NCBI RefSeq assembly: GCF_027497235.1
Contig: NZ_CP114902.1
Span: 2,431,501-2,495,500, forward strand
Length of the DNA: 64,000 nucleotides
Reading direction: 5' to 3'
Origin: Micromonospora sp. WMMD1128
Lineage (GTDB): Bacteria; Actinomycetota; Actinomycetes; Mycobacteriales; Micromonosporaceae
The position numbers and the translations under genes are program-made. The notes beneath the pieces were generated by a model, which was not told the origin of the DNA, did no database searches, and was given only the letters and a program-made list of their open reading frames with translations. Shown in pieces: positions 1 through 8,896 of the stretch; within the stretch, counting starts at the first letter, position 1; every line of letters starts with the position of its first letter.

Positions 1-180
1 GAACTCCCGCCCGTGCGCCGCCACCCGCTCCGCCACCTCGCTGCCGGTCTCCTCCAGGGCGGCGCTCACCCCGACCACGTCGGCGCCGGCCGCGGCCAGA
101 GCCTCCGCCATGGCCAGGCCGATGCCCCGCCGGCAGCCGGTGACCACCGCCACCCGGCCGCTGAGATCGAACGGGTTCAC
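1..180 (-). CDS. SDR-family oxidoreductase, partial (N-terminus only)
   Basis: The first 60 codons of a short-chain dehydrogenase, read on the minus strand and running off the left edge. The GTG start overlaps the TGA of the upstream alcohol dehydrogenase (GTGA), so the two are translationally coupled. The visible part holds the Rossmann nucleotide-binding motif TGxxxGIG (TGCRRGIG) about 15 residues in. The catalytic Tyr-Lys lies outside the window. The beginning (NPFDLSGRVAVVTG) resembles KduD-type sugar-acid dehydrogenases. In this L-fucose locus the best guess is 2-keto-3-deoxy-L-fuconate dehydrogenase, but the substrate is inferred from context only. Confidence 0.75.
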   Translation of the reverse strand, partial: MNPFDLSGRVAVVTGCRRGIGLAMAEALAAAGADVVGVSAALEETGSEVAERVAAHGREF

Positions 181-1202
181 GCGCCCCCTCCACAGTCGAC
201 GAGCACCTTCACGTCGCCGCCGGCCGCGAGCGCCTCGAACGCCCGCGACACCTCGTCCAGCGGCACGATCCGGGAGATGAGCCGGTCGGCGGGCACCCGG
301 CCGCCGTGCACCAGGCGGACCGCCTCGGCATAGTCGTCCGGCTCGTACACCCGCACGCCGATCAGCTCCAACTCGCGCCAGAAGACCCGGTGCAGGTCCA
401 CCTGCCGCGGAGTGGGATGGATCGCCACCACCACCAGGCGTCCGCGTACCGCCAGCAGGTCGGTGGCGAGGCGTACCCCGCTGGCCGAGCCGGACACCTC
501 GAACACCACGTCGGCGCCCGCGCCGCCGGTCGCCTCCCGGATCGCCTCCGGCACGTCGACCGCCGCCGGGTCCAGCGTGGTGAGCCCGAGGTCGGCGGCG
601 AGCGCACGCCGGTCCGGGTCGATCTCCAGGACCGTCACCGTGGCGCCGGTGCCCCGGGCGACCACGCCGATGAGCAGCCCCACCGGCCCGGCGCCGATGA
701 CGACCGCGTGCTCGCCGGCGGCGAGACGGGAGCGGCGGACGTCGTGCACGGCCACCGCGGTCGGCTCCACGAGCGCGGCCCGCGGCAGGGGCAGGTCCGC
801 CGGCAGCGGCACCACGATGCGCTCCGGGACGGTCCAGGAGCGCTGCATCGCGCCGGGTGAGTCGACGCCGACGAAGGTGAGCCGGTGGCAGACGTGGGGG
901 TGGCCGGCACGGCACGCCGGGCACCGCCCGCACCAGTCCAGCGGCATCACGGTCACCGGGTCGCCCACCCGGTGCGCGTCCACGCCCGGCCCCAGCTCGG
1001 CGATCCGGCCGGACATCTCGTGGCCGAGCACCGCCGGTGGGCGGACCCGCTGGTCCATCGCGCCGTGCGCGATGTGCAGGTCGGTGCCGCAGATCCCGGT
1101 GTACGCGACCGCGATGCGCACCTGGCCGGGGCCGGGCGGCACAGAGTCGGTGTCCTCGACGACGAAGCTCCGCTCGCCGACGTAGTGCGCGCTGCGGTTC
1201 AC
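177..1202 (-). CDS. Zinc-dependent medium-chain alcohol dehydrogenase
   Basis: 341-residue MDR-family dehydrogenase of the threonine/sorbitol dehydrogenase type. Visible features: catalytic-zinc ligands Cys38 (GICGTD) and His61 (GHE), structural-zinc cysteines 91, 94, 97 and 105, and the NAD(P)-binding GAGPVG at 170-175. Length is normal for the family. It lies 34 bases after the aldo/keto reductase and overlaps the next SDR gene, so the three dehydrogenases form one unit. In the L-fucose context it may oxidise a sugar or a 2-keto-3-deoxy acid. The exact substrate cannot be read from sequence. Confidence 0.88.
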   Translation of the reverse strand: MNRSAHYVGERSFVVEDTDSVPPGPGQVRIAVAYTGICGTDLHIAHGAMDQRVRPPAVLGHEMSGRIAELGPGVDAHRVGDPVTVMPLDWCGRCPACRAGHPHVCHRLTFVGVDSPGAMQRSWTVPERIVVPLPADLPLPRAALVEPTAVAVHDVRRSRLAAGEHAVVIGAGPVGLLIGVVARGTGATVTVLEIDPDRRALAADLGLTTLDPAAVDVPEAIREATGGAGADVVFEVSGSASGVRLATDLLAVRGRLVVVAIHPTPRQVDLHRVFWRELELIGVRVYEPDDYAEAVRLVHGGRVPADRLISRIVPLDEVSRAFEALAAGGDVKVLVDCGGGA

Positions 1203-1235
1203 GCCGCCTCCTCGGTGTCGCCTGGTCGTCGCACG

Positions 1236-2183
1236 TCACGCCCTTCCGGTGGCAGGGTTGTTCTCGTCCCGGCCGCTGGTCCAGGCGTAGCCGAGCACCG
1301 GCGCCAGCAGCGTCTCGATCTCGTCGAGCAGGTCGGGGTCGGTCTCGGTGAGCGCCCAGCGCACGTTGCGGGCCATGTTCCCGGCGCTCGCGGTGCCGAC
1401 GAAGGTGGTGGCGAAGGCCGCCGGCGCGGCGGCGAAGCTCAGCGCCACCTGGGCGATGTCGACGCCCCGGCGGGCGCACAGCTCGGCCGCCGCCGCGGCG
1501 GCCCGCCGCACCGGTGGCGGCGCCGGGTGCCAGTCGGGCGCGCCCCGCCGCGAGAGCAGCCCCATCGCCAGTGGCGACGCGTTCATCACCGCCGTGCCGA
1601 GGGCGGCGAACCCGGGCGCGCTGTCGGCGAGCGCGCGGTCCAGCAGCGTGTAGCGGCAGTAGGACAGCACGGTGTCCACAGGTGTCGCCGCGGCGACCCG
1701 GGTGAGCGCGGCCAGCGGATAGCCGGTGACGCCGAGGAAGCGGACCTTCCCCGCCTCGCGCAGCTTCTCCAGCGCCGGCAGCGTCTCGGCGATGACCTGG
1801 TTGAGGTCGCCGAACTCGATGTCGTGGCACTGGATCAGGTCGAGGTGGTCGGTGCCGAGCCGGGCCAGGCTCTCCTCGACGCTCGCCGTGACGCGCGCGG
1901 CGGAGAAGTCGAACGCCGCCTCGCCGTACCGGCCGACCTTCGTGGCCAGGACGTAGCCGGACCTGTCGACGCCGCGCAGCGCCCGGCCGAGCACCGTCTC
2001 GGCGACCGTGGCGCCGTAGTAGGGCGAGACGTCGATGATGTTCACGCCCAGGTCGAGGGCGGTACGGACGGCGCGGATGCCGTCCCGCTCGTCGATCCGG
2101 CCGTAGACCCCGCCGAGGGGCGAGGCGCCGTAGCCGAGCATCGACACGTCCAGGCCGGTCCGGCCGAGGGGGCGGTACCGCAC
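1236..2183 (-). CDS. Aldo/keto reductase, likely L-fucose (D-threo-aldose) 1-dehydrogenase
   Basis: Aldo/keto reductase with the catalytic tetrad Asp, Tyr, Lys, His in the motifs NIIDVSPYYG, LATK and QCHD. The family includes D-threo-aldose 1-dehydrogenases, which oxidise L-fucose to its lactone, the first step of the non-phosphorylating pathway. The neighbouring lactonase and L-fuconate dehydratase support that role. The GTG at 2183 (protein starts MRYRPLGRTG, 315 residues) is chosen because an AGGGAG ribosome site lies about 9 bases upstream. An in-frame GTG at 2207 would add eight residues but has no ribosome site. It diverges from the FadR-type regulator. Confidence 0.8.
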   Translation of the reverse strand: MRYRPLGRTGLDVSMLGYGASPLGGVYGRIDERDGIRAVRTALDLGVNIIDVSPYYGATVAETVLGRALRGVDRSGYVLATKVGRYGEAAFDFSAARVTASVEESLARLGTDHLDLIQCHDIEFGDLNQVIAETLPALEKLREAGKVRFLGVTGYPLAALTRVAAATPVDTVLSYCRYTLLDRALADSAPGFAALGTAVMNASPLAMGLLSRRGAPDWHPAPPPVRRAAAAAAELCARRGVDIAQVALSFAAAPAAFATTFVGTASAGNMARNVRWALTETDPDLLDEIETLLAPVLGYAWTSGRDENNPATGRA

Positions 2184-2317
2184 GCCGATCACGCTCCCTT
2201 CGGCCACGACCGGGTCAAAGATCCGACGTCTCTATAGTGGGGAGCGTCGCCGAGGCTCGCCACCCCGCACGCGGTCGGGGCTACCGCGCACGGCGAGCCG
2301 GTCCGGAGGGGGCGTGG
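2184..2317. promoter_or_regulatory. Divergent promoter region between aldo/keto reductase and GntR regulator
   Basis: A 134-base divergent intergenic region. On the plus strand TATAGT at 2233-2238 is a fair -10 box for the regulator gene, followed by a strong GGAGG at 2305-2309. A GACGTC palindrome at 2225-2230 sits just upstream of that -10 and could be part of the binding site of the adjacent FadR-type protein. No copy of the LacI-type operator found elsewhere in the window is present. The operator role is inference. Confidence 0.35.
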
Positions 2318-3013
2318 ATGGCACTTACCGACGACGCGATCGCGAGGATCCGCGGCATGATCTCCAGCGGTGAGCTGCCCCCGGGCGCGCGGCTGCCACC
2401 GGAGCCGCAGTTGGCGGCGCAGATGGGCCTGTCGCGCAGCGGTGTCCGGGAAGCGGTGAAGGTGCTCGAGTCGGCCCGGGTGCTCGACGTGCGCCGCGGC
2501 GACGGGACGTACGTGACGAGCCTCGCGCCCCGGCTGCTGCTGGAGGGCCTCGGCGTCGCGGTGGAGCTGCTGCGCGACGACACGCTGCTGGAGGTCATGG
2601 AGGTACGCCGGATGTTGGAGCCGGTGGCGACCGGGATGGCGGCGCTGCGGATGACCGACGCCGGGCTCGACGAGCTGGCCCGGATCCTGGAGGACATGCG
2701 CGCGGCGGCCGGCGACGCCGAGAAACTGATCACCTTCGACACCGCCTTCCACCACACCGTCGTGGCGTCGACCGGCAACGAGACGCTCACCTCGCTGCTG
2801 GACGGGTTGTCCGGCCGCACCCTGCGGGCCCGGGTGTGGCGCGGTCTGATCGAGGCCAACGCCGCGCACACGACGATCGACGAGCACCACGCGATCTACC
2901 TCGCCCTGCGGTCGCGGGACCAACTGCTCGCCCAGGCCAGCGCGCTGCTGCATGTGAACACCTCCGAGGCGTGGTTGCGTACGGTGCTGGCGGCCAAGGC
3001 GGCGGCCGAGTGA
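2318..3013 (+). CDS. GntR/FadR-family transcriptional regulator
   Basis: 231-residue regulator with an N-terminal winged helix (recognition segment SRSGVREAVKVLES) and a C-terminal all-helical FCD ligand domain (His residues in FHHTVV and EHH). The ATG at 2318 follows GGAGG by 8 bases; upstream in-frame codons lack a ribosome site. It is divergent from the aldo/keto reductase unit and convergent with the lactonase, the usual place for a local repressor that senses a sugar-acid intermediate. It is the likely specific regulator of the L-fucose genes; the ligand is unknown. Confidence 0.88.
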   Translation: MALTDDAIARIRGMISSGELPPGARLPPEPQLAAQMGLSRSGVREAVKVLESARVLDVRRGDGTYVTSLAPRLLLEGLGVAVELLRDDTLLEVMEVRRMLEPVATGMAALRMTDAGLDELARILEDMRAAAGDAEKLITFDTAFHHTVVASTGNETLTSLLDGLSGRTLRARVWRGLIEANAAHTTIDEHHAIYLALRSRDQLLAQASALLHVNTSEAWLRTVLAAKAAAE

Positions 3014-3030
3014 GGCGCGGCGGCGTGTGG

Positions 3031-3885
3031 TCACGCCGGTGACCCCAGGCGGTAGGTCCGCACGGCGGTGCCGGCGAAGATCTCCTGGCGGTGCCGGGTC
3101 GGCAGCGGCGGCAGCGCGCTCTCCAACGCCCGGCGCACCCCCGGATAGTCGGACCGCAGCAGGCAGACCGGCCAGTCCGAGCCGAACATCAGACGATCCG
3201 GGCCGAACTCGTCCACCGCGACGTCGACGAAGGGCGCCAGGTCGGCCGGTGCCCAGCCCGGCGTGGCCTCGGTGACCAGGCCGGACAGCTTGGCGGTGAC
3301 GTTGGCGTTCGCGGCGAGCGCGGCGAGTGGGTCGCGCCAGCTCCGCAGTCCCGCCGCGCCCTGGTCGATCCGGGGCTTGCCGAGGTGGTCGAGCACGAGG
3401 CGCAGCCCGGGGACCGCGCGCGCGGCCCGGGCCGCCGCCGGCAACTGGTCGGCGCGGATCACCAGGTCGAACGCGAGGTCGGCGGCGGCGACCTCGGCGA
3501 GACCCCGCAGCACCTCGGGGCGGTCCAGATAGTCCGGGTCCGCCTTTCCCTGCACCTGGGAGCGCGCGCCGACGAGGAACTCGCCCCCGCGCAACCCCCG
3601 GTAGCGCGCGACGGTGGCCGCGACGTCGTCGGCCGCGACGTCGAGCCAGGCCACCACGCCGAGGATCGGCGGCGTGTCGGCGGCGTACCCGAGGAACTCG
3701 GGCACCTCGTCGCGGTGGCACCGGCCGCCCTCGACAAGCACGGTGCCGTCCACGCCGGACGCGCTCAGCTCGGCGGTCAGGTCCGCCGGGGTGAAGGGAC
3801 GGCGGATGGCGTCCAGCCCGGGCCCGTCGAGCCAGTCGTACCCGTGCTCGGGCCGCCACAGGTGGTGGTGCGCGTCGATGATCAC
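3031..3885 (-). CDS. Amidohydrolase-family sugar lactonase (probable L-fucono-1,5/1,4-lactonase)
   Basis: 284-residue metal-dependent hydrolase of the COG3618 amidohydrolase group. The N-terminal metal-binding HxH (DAHHHLW), the mid-protein LDHLGKP strand and the late GSDWP motif with its metal Asp are all present. Family members hydrolyse L-fucono- and L-rhamnono-lactones. The GTG start overlaps the stop of L-fuconate dehydratase (GTGA) and has AGGAGG 6 bases upstream. It would supply L-fuconate to the dehydratase encoded immediately before it. Confidence 0.85.
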   Translation of the reverse strand: MIIDAHHHLWRPEHGYDWLDGPGLDAIRRPFTPADLTAELSASGVDGTVLVEGGRCHRDEVPEFLGYAADTPPILGVVAWLDVAADDVAATVARYRGLRGGEFLVGARSQVQGKADPDYLDRPEVLRGLAEVAAADLAFDLVIRADQLPAAARAARAVPGLRLVLDHLGKPRIDQGAAGLRSWRDPLAALAANANVTAKLSGLVTEATPGWAPADLAPFVDVAVDEFGPDRLMFGSDWPVCLLRSDYPGVRRALESALPPLPTRHRQEIFAGTAVRTYRLGSPA

Positions 3886-5195
3886 GTGCGGGCCTCCTTC
3901 GCCGCGGCCCACCGTGCGCCGTCGGGGAACCGGTACGCGGCCCGCGAGGCGGCGAGCATCTCCGCGCTCATGCCCGGCGCCCGGGGCGCGTGGTAGCGGC
4001 CGTCCCGGACGACCACCGGGTCGGCGAAGTGCTCGTGCAGGTGGTCGACGTACTCGATGGCCCGGTCCTCGGTGCTGCCGCTGAGCGCGAGGAAGTCGAA
4101 CATGGCCAGGTGCTGCACCAACTCGCACAGCCCCACCCCGCCGGCGTGCGGGCAGACCGGCGCCCCGAACTTCGCGGCGAGCAGCAGGATCGCCAGGTTC
4201 TCGTTGACGCCGGCGACCCGGCAGGCGTCGATCTGCACCACGTCGACGGCGCCGGCCTGCAACAACTGCTTGAACATCACCGCGTTGTGCGCGTGCTCGC
4301 CGGTGGCGACCTTCACCGGCGCCAGGGCGGTGCGGACGGCGGCGTGCCCGAGCACGTCGTCGGGCGAGGTCGGCTCCTCGATCCAGTACGGGTCGAACGG
4401 CGCGAGCGCGCGCATCCACCGGATCGCCTCCGGCACGCCCCAGACCTGGTTGGCGTCGACCGCGATGCGGATGTCCGGCCCGACGGTCTGCCGGGCGATG
4501 CCCAGGCGGCGGACGTCCTCGCCGAGGTCGGCGCCGACCTTGAGCTTGATCAGGCGGAATCCGGCGTCGACCGCCTCCTTGCAGAGCCGGGCCAGCTTGT
4601 CGTCGTCGTAACCGAGCCAGCCCGGTGTGGTGGTGTAGGCCGGGTAGCCCTCGGACAGCAGCAGGCGCTCCCGCTCGGCGCGTCCGTCCCGGGCGGCCCG
4701 GAGCAGCCCCAGCGCGTCCTCCTCGGTGAGGGCGTCGCGCAGGTAGCGGAAGTCGACCTGCGCCACCACCTGTTCCGGGGTGAGGTCGGCGAGCAGCCGC
4801 CACAGTGGCTTGCCGGCGCGCCGGGCGGCGAGATCCCACACCGCGTTGACCAGGCCGCCGGCGGCCATGTGCACGACCCCCTTCTCCGGGCCCAGCCAGC
4901 GCATCTGGCTGTCGCCGACGAGCCGGCGGGCGAGCGCGCCGGGGTCGGCGAGGAGCCGGTCGACCGGCTCACCGACCACCATCGGCGCGAGTGACCGCAG
5001 CGCCGCGACCACGAGCTCGGTGCCCCGCCCGACGGTGAACACCAGGCCGTGCCCCTCGTCGCCGGCCGAGGTGCGCAGGAGCAGGTAGGCGGCCGAGTAG
5101 TCGGGGAAGGGGTTCATCGCGTCCGACCCGTCGCGCTGGCGGGACGTCGGGAACCGTACGTCGATGGCTTCTACGGACGTGATGCGCTCGCTCAA
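3882..5195 (-). CDS. fucD: L-fuconate dehydratase (enolase superfamily)
   Basis: 437-residue mandelate-racemase-type dehydratase converting L-fuconate to 2-keto-3-deoxy-L-fuconate. Catalytic features are in place: KLK at 217-219, metal ligands Asp247 (DANQ), Glu273 (EEPT) and Glu300 (TGEH), and general acid/base His350 (PHAGG). The N-terminal [12 protein letters not shown] block is characteristic of L-fuconate dehydratases. The residue spacing matches the characterised Xanthomonas enzyme within one position. TTG start with AGGAG 6 bases upstream. It follows the ABC permease in the same transcription unit and is the strongest functional anchor of the fucose locus. Confidence 0.95.
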   Translation of the reverse strand: MSERITSVEAIDVRFPTSRQRDGSDAMNPFPDYSAAYLLLRTSAGDEGHGLVFTVGRGTELVVAALRSLAPMVVGEPVDRLLADPGALARRLVGDSQMRWLGPEKGVVHMAAGGLVNAVWDLAARRAGKPLWRLLADLTPEQVVAQVDFRYLRDALTEEDALGLLRAARDGRAERERLLLSEGYPAYTTTPGWLGYDDDKLARLCKEAVDAGFRLIKLKVGADLGEDVRRLGIARQTVGPDIRIAVDANQVWGVPEAIRWMRALAPFDPYWIEEPTSPDDVLGHAAVRTALAPVKVATGEHAHNAVMFKQLLQAGAVDVVQIDACRVAGVNENLAILLLAAKFGAPVCPHAGGVGLCELVQHLAMFDFLALSGSTEDRAIEYVDHLHEHFADPVVVRDGRYHAPRAPGMSAEMLAASRAAYRFPDGARWAAAKEART

Positions 5196-5219
5196 CGGGT
5201 CTCCTGGGGTCGGACGGTC

Positions 5220-6260
5220 TCAGGTCTGTGCCTTGCCACCGGTGATGCGGGAGACCACCAGGGCCACCAGGATGACGGTGCCGTTGAGGAAGTTGGTCCA
5301 CTGCGCGGGCACCCCGGCCAGGGTCAGCACATTTATGATCATGAAGAGCAGCAGGACGCCGGTGAAGGCGCCGAAGACGCTGCCCCGGCCGCCGTTGAGG
5401 CTGACACCGCCGATCACCGCGGCGGCGAAGACCTGGAAGATCGCGCCACTGCCCTGGGCGGCCGGCACCGCCGCGAGTCGACCGCTGATCAGCAGACCGG
5501 CCAGCGCGGCGAGGACACTCGCCACGATCAGGGCGATCCACAGCACCCGGTCGGTGCGGATGCCCGCGGCCCGGGCCGCATCGGTGTTGCCGCCGATCGC
5601 GTAGAGCGCCCGACCGGCGCGGGTGAAGCCGAGGACGACCACTCCGGCGGCGAACAGCAGCAGCGACACCCAGATGGACGCCGGCACCCCGAGCCAGGTG
5701 GTGGAGCCGAGGTACGTCATCGACTCCGGCAGCGCGAAGAAGGTCTGCCCGCCGGAGATGCCGGTGAGCAGGCCGCGCAGGACGATGAGCATGCCCAGCG
5801 TGACGACGAACCCGTTCAGCCCGAAGCGCACGATGAGCAGCCCGTTGAACGCGCCGACGAACGCGCCGACGAGCAGGACCACCGGCACCGCCCAGGCGCC
5901 GGGCAGCAGATCCAGCCCCAGCCCTCGGGTGAGCGCCGGGTCGACGGTCAGCCAGGCCGCGATGCCCGGCGCGAGGCCGAAGGTGGACTCCAACGACAGG
6001 TCCATCTTGCCGGCGATCAGCACGATCGTCTGGGCGAGGACCACGATGGCGATCTCCGACATGCTCTGCAGCACGTTGATGATGTTGTCGGGGCTGAGGA
6101 AGACCGGGCTGACGACCCACCCGACGATCGCGACCGCGACGATCGCCGGCACCAGGGCCAGGTCGCGGAGCCGGGCGACGGCCAGGCTCCGCGACGAGGG
6201 CGTCGGTGGCGACGCCGGCGGGGCCGGGGACGGGGTGGCGGCGGACAGCGTCTCAGACAT
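5220..6260 (-). CDS. Sugar ABC transporter permease (RbsC/AraH type)
   Basis: 346-residue multi-span membrane protein of the BPD_transp_2 family, which forms the channel of ribose/arabinose-type importers. About eight to ten hydrophobic segments are visible, along with the family loop AIGGNTDAARAAGI and the VIGGVSLNGGRGS segment. The N-terminus is a short Ala/Pro/Ser-rich cytoplasmic tail. It overlaps the end of the ATPase gene by 8 bases and is followed after 24 bases by L-fuconate dehydratase. It is the likely channel for L-fucose released by the GH29 enzyme at the head of the cluster. Confidence 0.9.
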   Translation of the reverse strand: MSETLSAATPSPAPPASPPTPSSRSLAVARLRDLALVPAIVAVAIVGWVVSPVFLSPDNIINVLQSMSEIAIVVLAQTIVLIAGKMDLSLESTFGLAPGIAAWLTVDPALTRGLGLDLLPGAWAVPVVLLVGAFVGAFNGLLIVRFGLNGFVVTLGMLIVLRGLLTGISGGQTFFALPESMTYLGSTTWLGVPASIWVSLLLFAAGVVVLGFTRAGRALYAIGGNTDAARAAGIRTDRVLWIALIVASVLAALAGLLISGRLAAVPAAQGSGAIFQVFAAAVIGGVSLNGGRGSVFGAFTGVLLLFMIINVLTLAGVPAQWTNFLNGTVILVALVVSRITGGKAQT

Positions 6261-7794
6261 GGTGGAGATCCACCCCTTCCATGGCGGCTACCAGGTCGTT
6301 GTCGCTCCAGTCGTGCGCCAGCTCGCCGACCACCCGGCCCTGGAACATGACGAGCACGCGATCACAGATCCGCAGGTCGTCGAGTTCGTCGGAGACGACG
6401 AGCACGGCCGCGCCGCGCCGGCGTACGCCCTCCACCACCCCGAGCAGCGTCTGCTTGGACCGCACGTCGACCCCGGCGGTCGGGGTGATGAGGACCAGCA
6501 CCTTCGGCTCGCTGGCCAGGGCCCGGCCCATGACCACCTTCTGCTGGTTGCCGCCGGACAGGTCGGCGACCGGGACGTGCGGCCCGCCCGCCTTGACCGC
6601 CAGGTCGGCGATGGTCCGCCGGGCCAGCGCGTCGCGCCGCTCGGGGGAGATCAGCCCACGCCGGGCGATGCGGTCCGGCACGGTCATGGTGACGTTCTCC
6701 GCGATGGACAGCGACGGCACCAGGCCCTCCCGGTGCCGGTCCTGCGGCACCAACCCGACGCCGGCGGCGAGCGCGTCGGGCACACTGCCCGGCCGCACCG
6801 CGCGCCCGTCGACGTGCACCGTCCCGCCCGCGCGCCGGGCCAGCCCGACGATCGCCTCGGCGGCCTCGACCTTGCCGCTGCCACCGCCGCCGGCGAGACC
6901 GACCACCTCGCCGGCCCGGGCCTGCACCGACAGCTCGACGCCGGAGGCGGTGACCAGGTCGCGCACCGACAGGCGCACCGGCGCGTCGGCCGGCAGCGGC
7001 CGGTGGTCCGCCCGGGGCAACGTCACGTCCTCGCCGGTCATGGCCGCCACCAGCGCCGGGCGGCTCAGCTCGGCGACCGGCGCGGTGACGATGTGCCGGG
7101 CGTCGCGGAAGACCGTCACCTGGTCGCAGATGTCGTAGATCTCCTGGAGGTGGTGGCTGATGAACAGGAACGTGACCCCCTGCGCGCGCAGGTCCCGGAT
7201 CCGGGTGAACAGCCGGCTGATGCCCGCGGCGTCGAGCTGCGCGGTCGGCTCGTCGAGGATGATGAACCGGGCGCCGAAGGAGAGCGCCCGGGCGATCTCC
7301 ACGAACTGCCGTTGCTCCACCGACAGGGTCGAGGCGGGCCTGCGGACGTCCACCTCGACCGACCACGCCGCGAGCGTCCGCTCCGCCTCGCGGCGCAGGC
7401 GCGACCAGCGGATCAGCCCGTCCCGGCCCCGCGCGTGCCGGTTGAGGAACAGGTTCTCCGCGACGGTGAGCGTGGGGATGATGGTGGACTTCTGGTAGAC
7501 GCAGGCCACCCGCCGCCGCCAGGCGTCGCGGTCACCGAGCGGCGGCGCGGGGCGGCCGTCGAACGCCACCGCCCCACCGTCCGGGGCCTGCAACCCGGTG
7601 AGGATGCCGACGAGCGTCGACTTGCCGGCCCCGTTCCGCCCGACCAGCGCGTGCGTCTCACCGGCCCGGACCACGATGCCCGCGTCGGACAGGGCGACAG
7701 TCGAGCCGAAGCGCTTGGTGACGCGTACCGCCTCGACGACGGGCCGGCGCTCGCCTACCGGCCCGTCGTCGAGAGTCCGCGGGTCGGCGTTCAT
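6253..7794 (-). CDS. Sugar ABC transporter ATPase with degenerate second nucleotide site
   Basis: 513-residue tandem ATP-binding protein of the RbsA/XylG type. The first domain is intact (Walker A GRNGAGKST, Walker B ILDEPTAQLD, His loop). The second keeps the signature LSGGNQQK but its Walker A reads GGGGSGKVE and its Walker B reads LVLITPTAGVD, replacing the usual Asp-Glu of LDEPT. RbsA-type proteins often carry a weakened second or first site, but loss of both Walker B acids is marked. ATG start overlaps the stop of the binding-protein gene (ATGA). Confidence 0.9.
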   Translation of the reverse strand: MNADPRTLDDGPVGERRPVVEAVRVTKRFGSTVALSDAGIVVRAGETHALVGRNGAGKSTLVGILTGLQAPDGGAVAFDGRPAPPLGDRDAWRRRVACVYQKSTIIPTLTVAENLFLNRHARGRDGLIRWSRLRREAERTLAAWSVEVDVRRPASTLSVEQRQFVEIARALSFGARFIILDEPTAQLDAAGISRLFTRIRDLRAQGVTFLFISHHLQEIYDICDQVTVFRDARHIVTAPVAELSRPALVAAMTGEDVTLPRADHRPLPADAPVRLSVRDLVTASGVELSVQARAGEVVGLAGGGGSGKVEAAEAIVGLARRAGGTVHVDGRAVRPGSVPDALAAGVGLVPQDRHREGLVPSLSIAENVTMTVPDRIARRGLISPERRDALARRTIADLAVKAGGPHVPVADLSGGNQQKVVMGRALASEPKVLVLITPTAGVDVRSKQTLLGVVEGVRRRGAAVLVVSDELDDLRICDRVLVMFQGRVVGELAHDWSDNDLVAAMEGVDLHHV

Positions 7795-8858
7795 GCCTGG
7801 TTGCCCCACAGTGACCGGTCGTCGAACTTCAGCGTGGGCTGACCCCCGACCGGGGCGCCGTCGAGCGTCACGAGCGGCGCCGGGAGCTGGTCCTCCAGCA
7901 GCCCGTCCCGGACCTGGATGATGGTGCTGTCGTGGTCGGTGGGGCCGGGCTGGAACGTCTTTCCCTCGATCGCCGCCCGCACGTACTCCAGCCCGTACTT
8001 CGCGTACAGGTCGGCCGGCTGGCTGACGGTGGCGTCGATCAGCCCCTTGCCGATGTTCGTCAGCTCCTCCGGGATGCCGTCGTTGGAGACGACGAAGACG
8101 TGCTTCGGGTCGGTCGGCGGCACCTGGAGGCCCCGCTGCTTGAGGATCTGGAGCGTGCCCGACAGCGCGAACGACGACTGCATGTAGACGCCCCTGACGT
8201 CCGGGTCGGAGGCGAACCGGGTCTGCAACTTCGTCGCGGCCACGTCGGCCTTCCAGTCGGTGGCCTCGCCGAACACGGTGATGCCCGGGAAGTCCTTGCG
8301 CATGCACTCGCCGAACGCCTCGGTGCGGTCCCGACCGTTGATCGAGTCGAGGCCGCCCTGGAGCATCACGACCTTGCCCTTGCCACCGAGCTTGGTGCCG
8401 AGGAACTGGCAGGCCCGGGTGCCGTAGGCGCGGTTGTCGGCGCGGACGACCATGAAGACCTTGCCGGTGTCCGGCCGGGTGTCGATGGTGACCACCGGGA
8501 TCTTCTTGCTCTCCAGCTGGCTCAGCGTCGGCGCGATGGCGGCGGTGTCCTGCGGCGCCATCACCACGCCCCGGACGCCCTGGCTCATGAACGTCTGGGC
8601 GTTGGAGATGAGGTTCGCGATGTCGTTCTGCGAGTTGGTGGTCTTCAGCTCAACCCTCAGCTCGGCACCGAACTGCGGCACATATCTGATGTACGAGTTC
8701 CAGAAGTCGGTGTCGGAGCGCGGGTAGTCGACGCCGACGAGGGGACGGGAGCCGTCCGATCCGTCGCCGGTCGTGCGGTCACCGCAGCCGGCCGCGGACA
8801 CGACCGACGCGGCGAGCATCAGTGTCAGGCCCGCGCTCAGGAGAGCCCTACGGGTCAT
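7791..8858 (-). CDS. Sugar ABC transporter substrate-binding lipoprotein
   Basis: 355-residue periplasmic-binding-protein-like (Peripla_BP_4) lipoprotein. It has a 24-residue type II signal peptide with lipobox AAGC (Cys25), then a two-lobe sugar-binding fold (VMAPQDT, VTIDTRPDTG, NGRDRTEAF). ATG start with GGAGG 8 bases upstream. It sits 38 bases after the alpha-L-fucosidase gene and is coupled to the ATPase gene. Context makes L-fucose or a fucosylated saccharide the likely ligand; the fold alone does not decide this. Confidence 0.88.
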   Translation of the reverse strand: MTRRALLSAGLTLMLAASVVSAAGCGDRTTGDGSDGSRPLVGVDYPRSDTDFWNSYIRYVPQFGAELRVELKTTNSQNDIANLISNAQTFMSQGVRGVVMAPQDTAAIAPTLSQLESKKIPVVTIDTRPDTGKVFMVVRADNRAYGTRACQFLGTKLGGKGKVVMLQGGLDSINGRDRTEAFGECMRKDFPGITVFGEATDWKADVAATKLQTRFASDPDVRGVYMQSSFALSGTLQILKQRGLQVPPTDPKHVFVVSNDGIPEELTNIGKGLIDATVSQPADLYAKYGLEYVRAAIEGKTFQPGPTDHDSTIIQVRDGLLEDQLPAPLVTLDGAPVGGQPTLKFDDRSLWGNQA

Positions 8859-8896
8859 GGTGCTGCCTCCATCCTCCGGGGGAGTCGTCACGCGGT

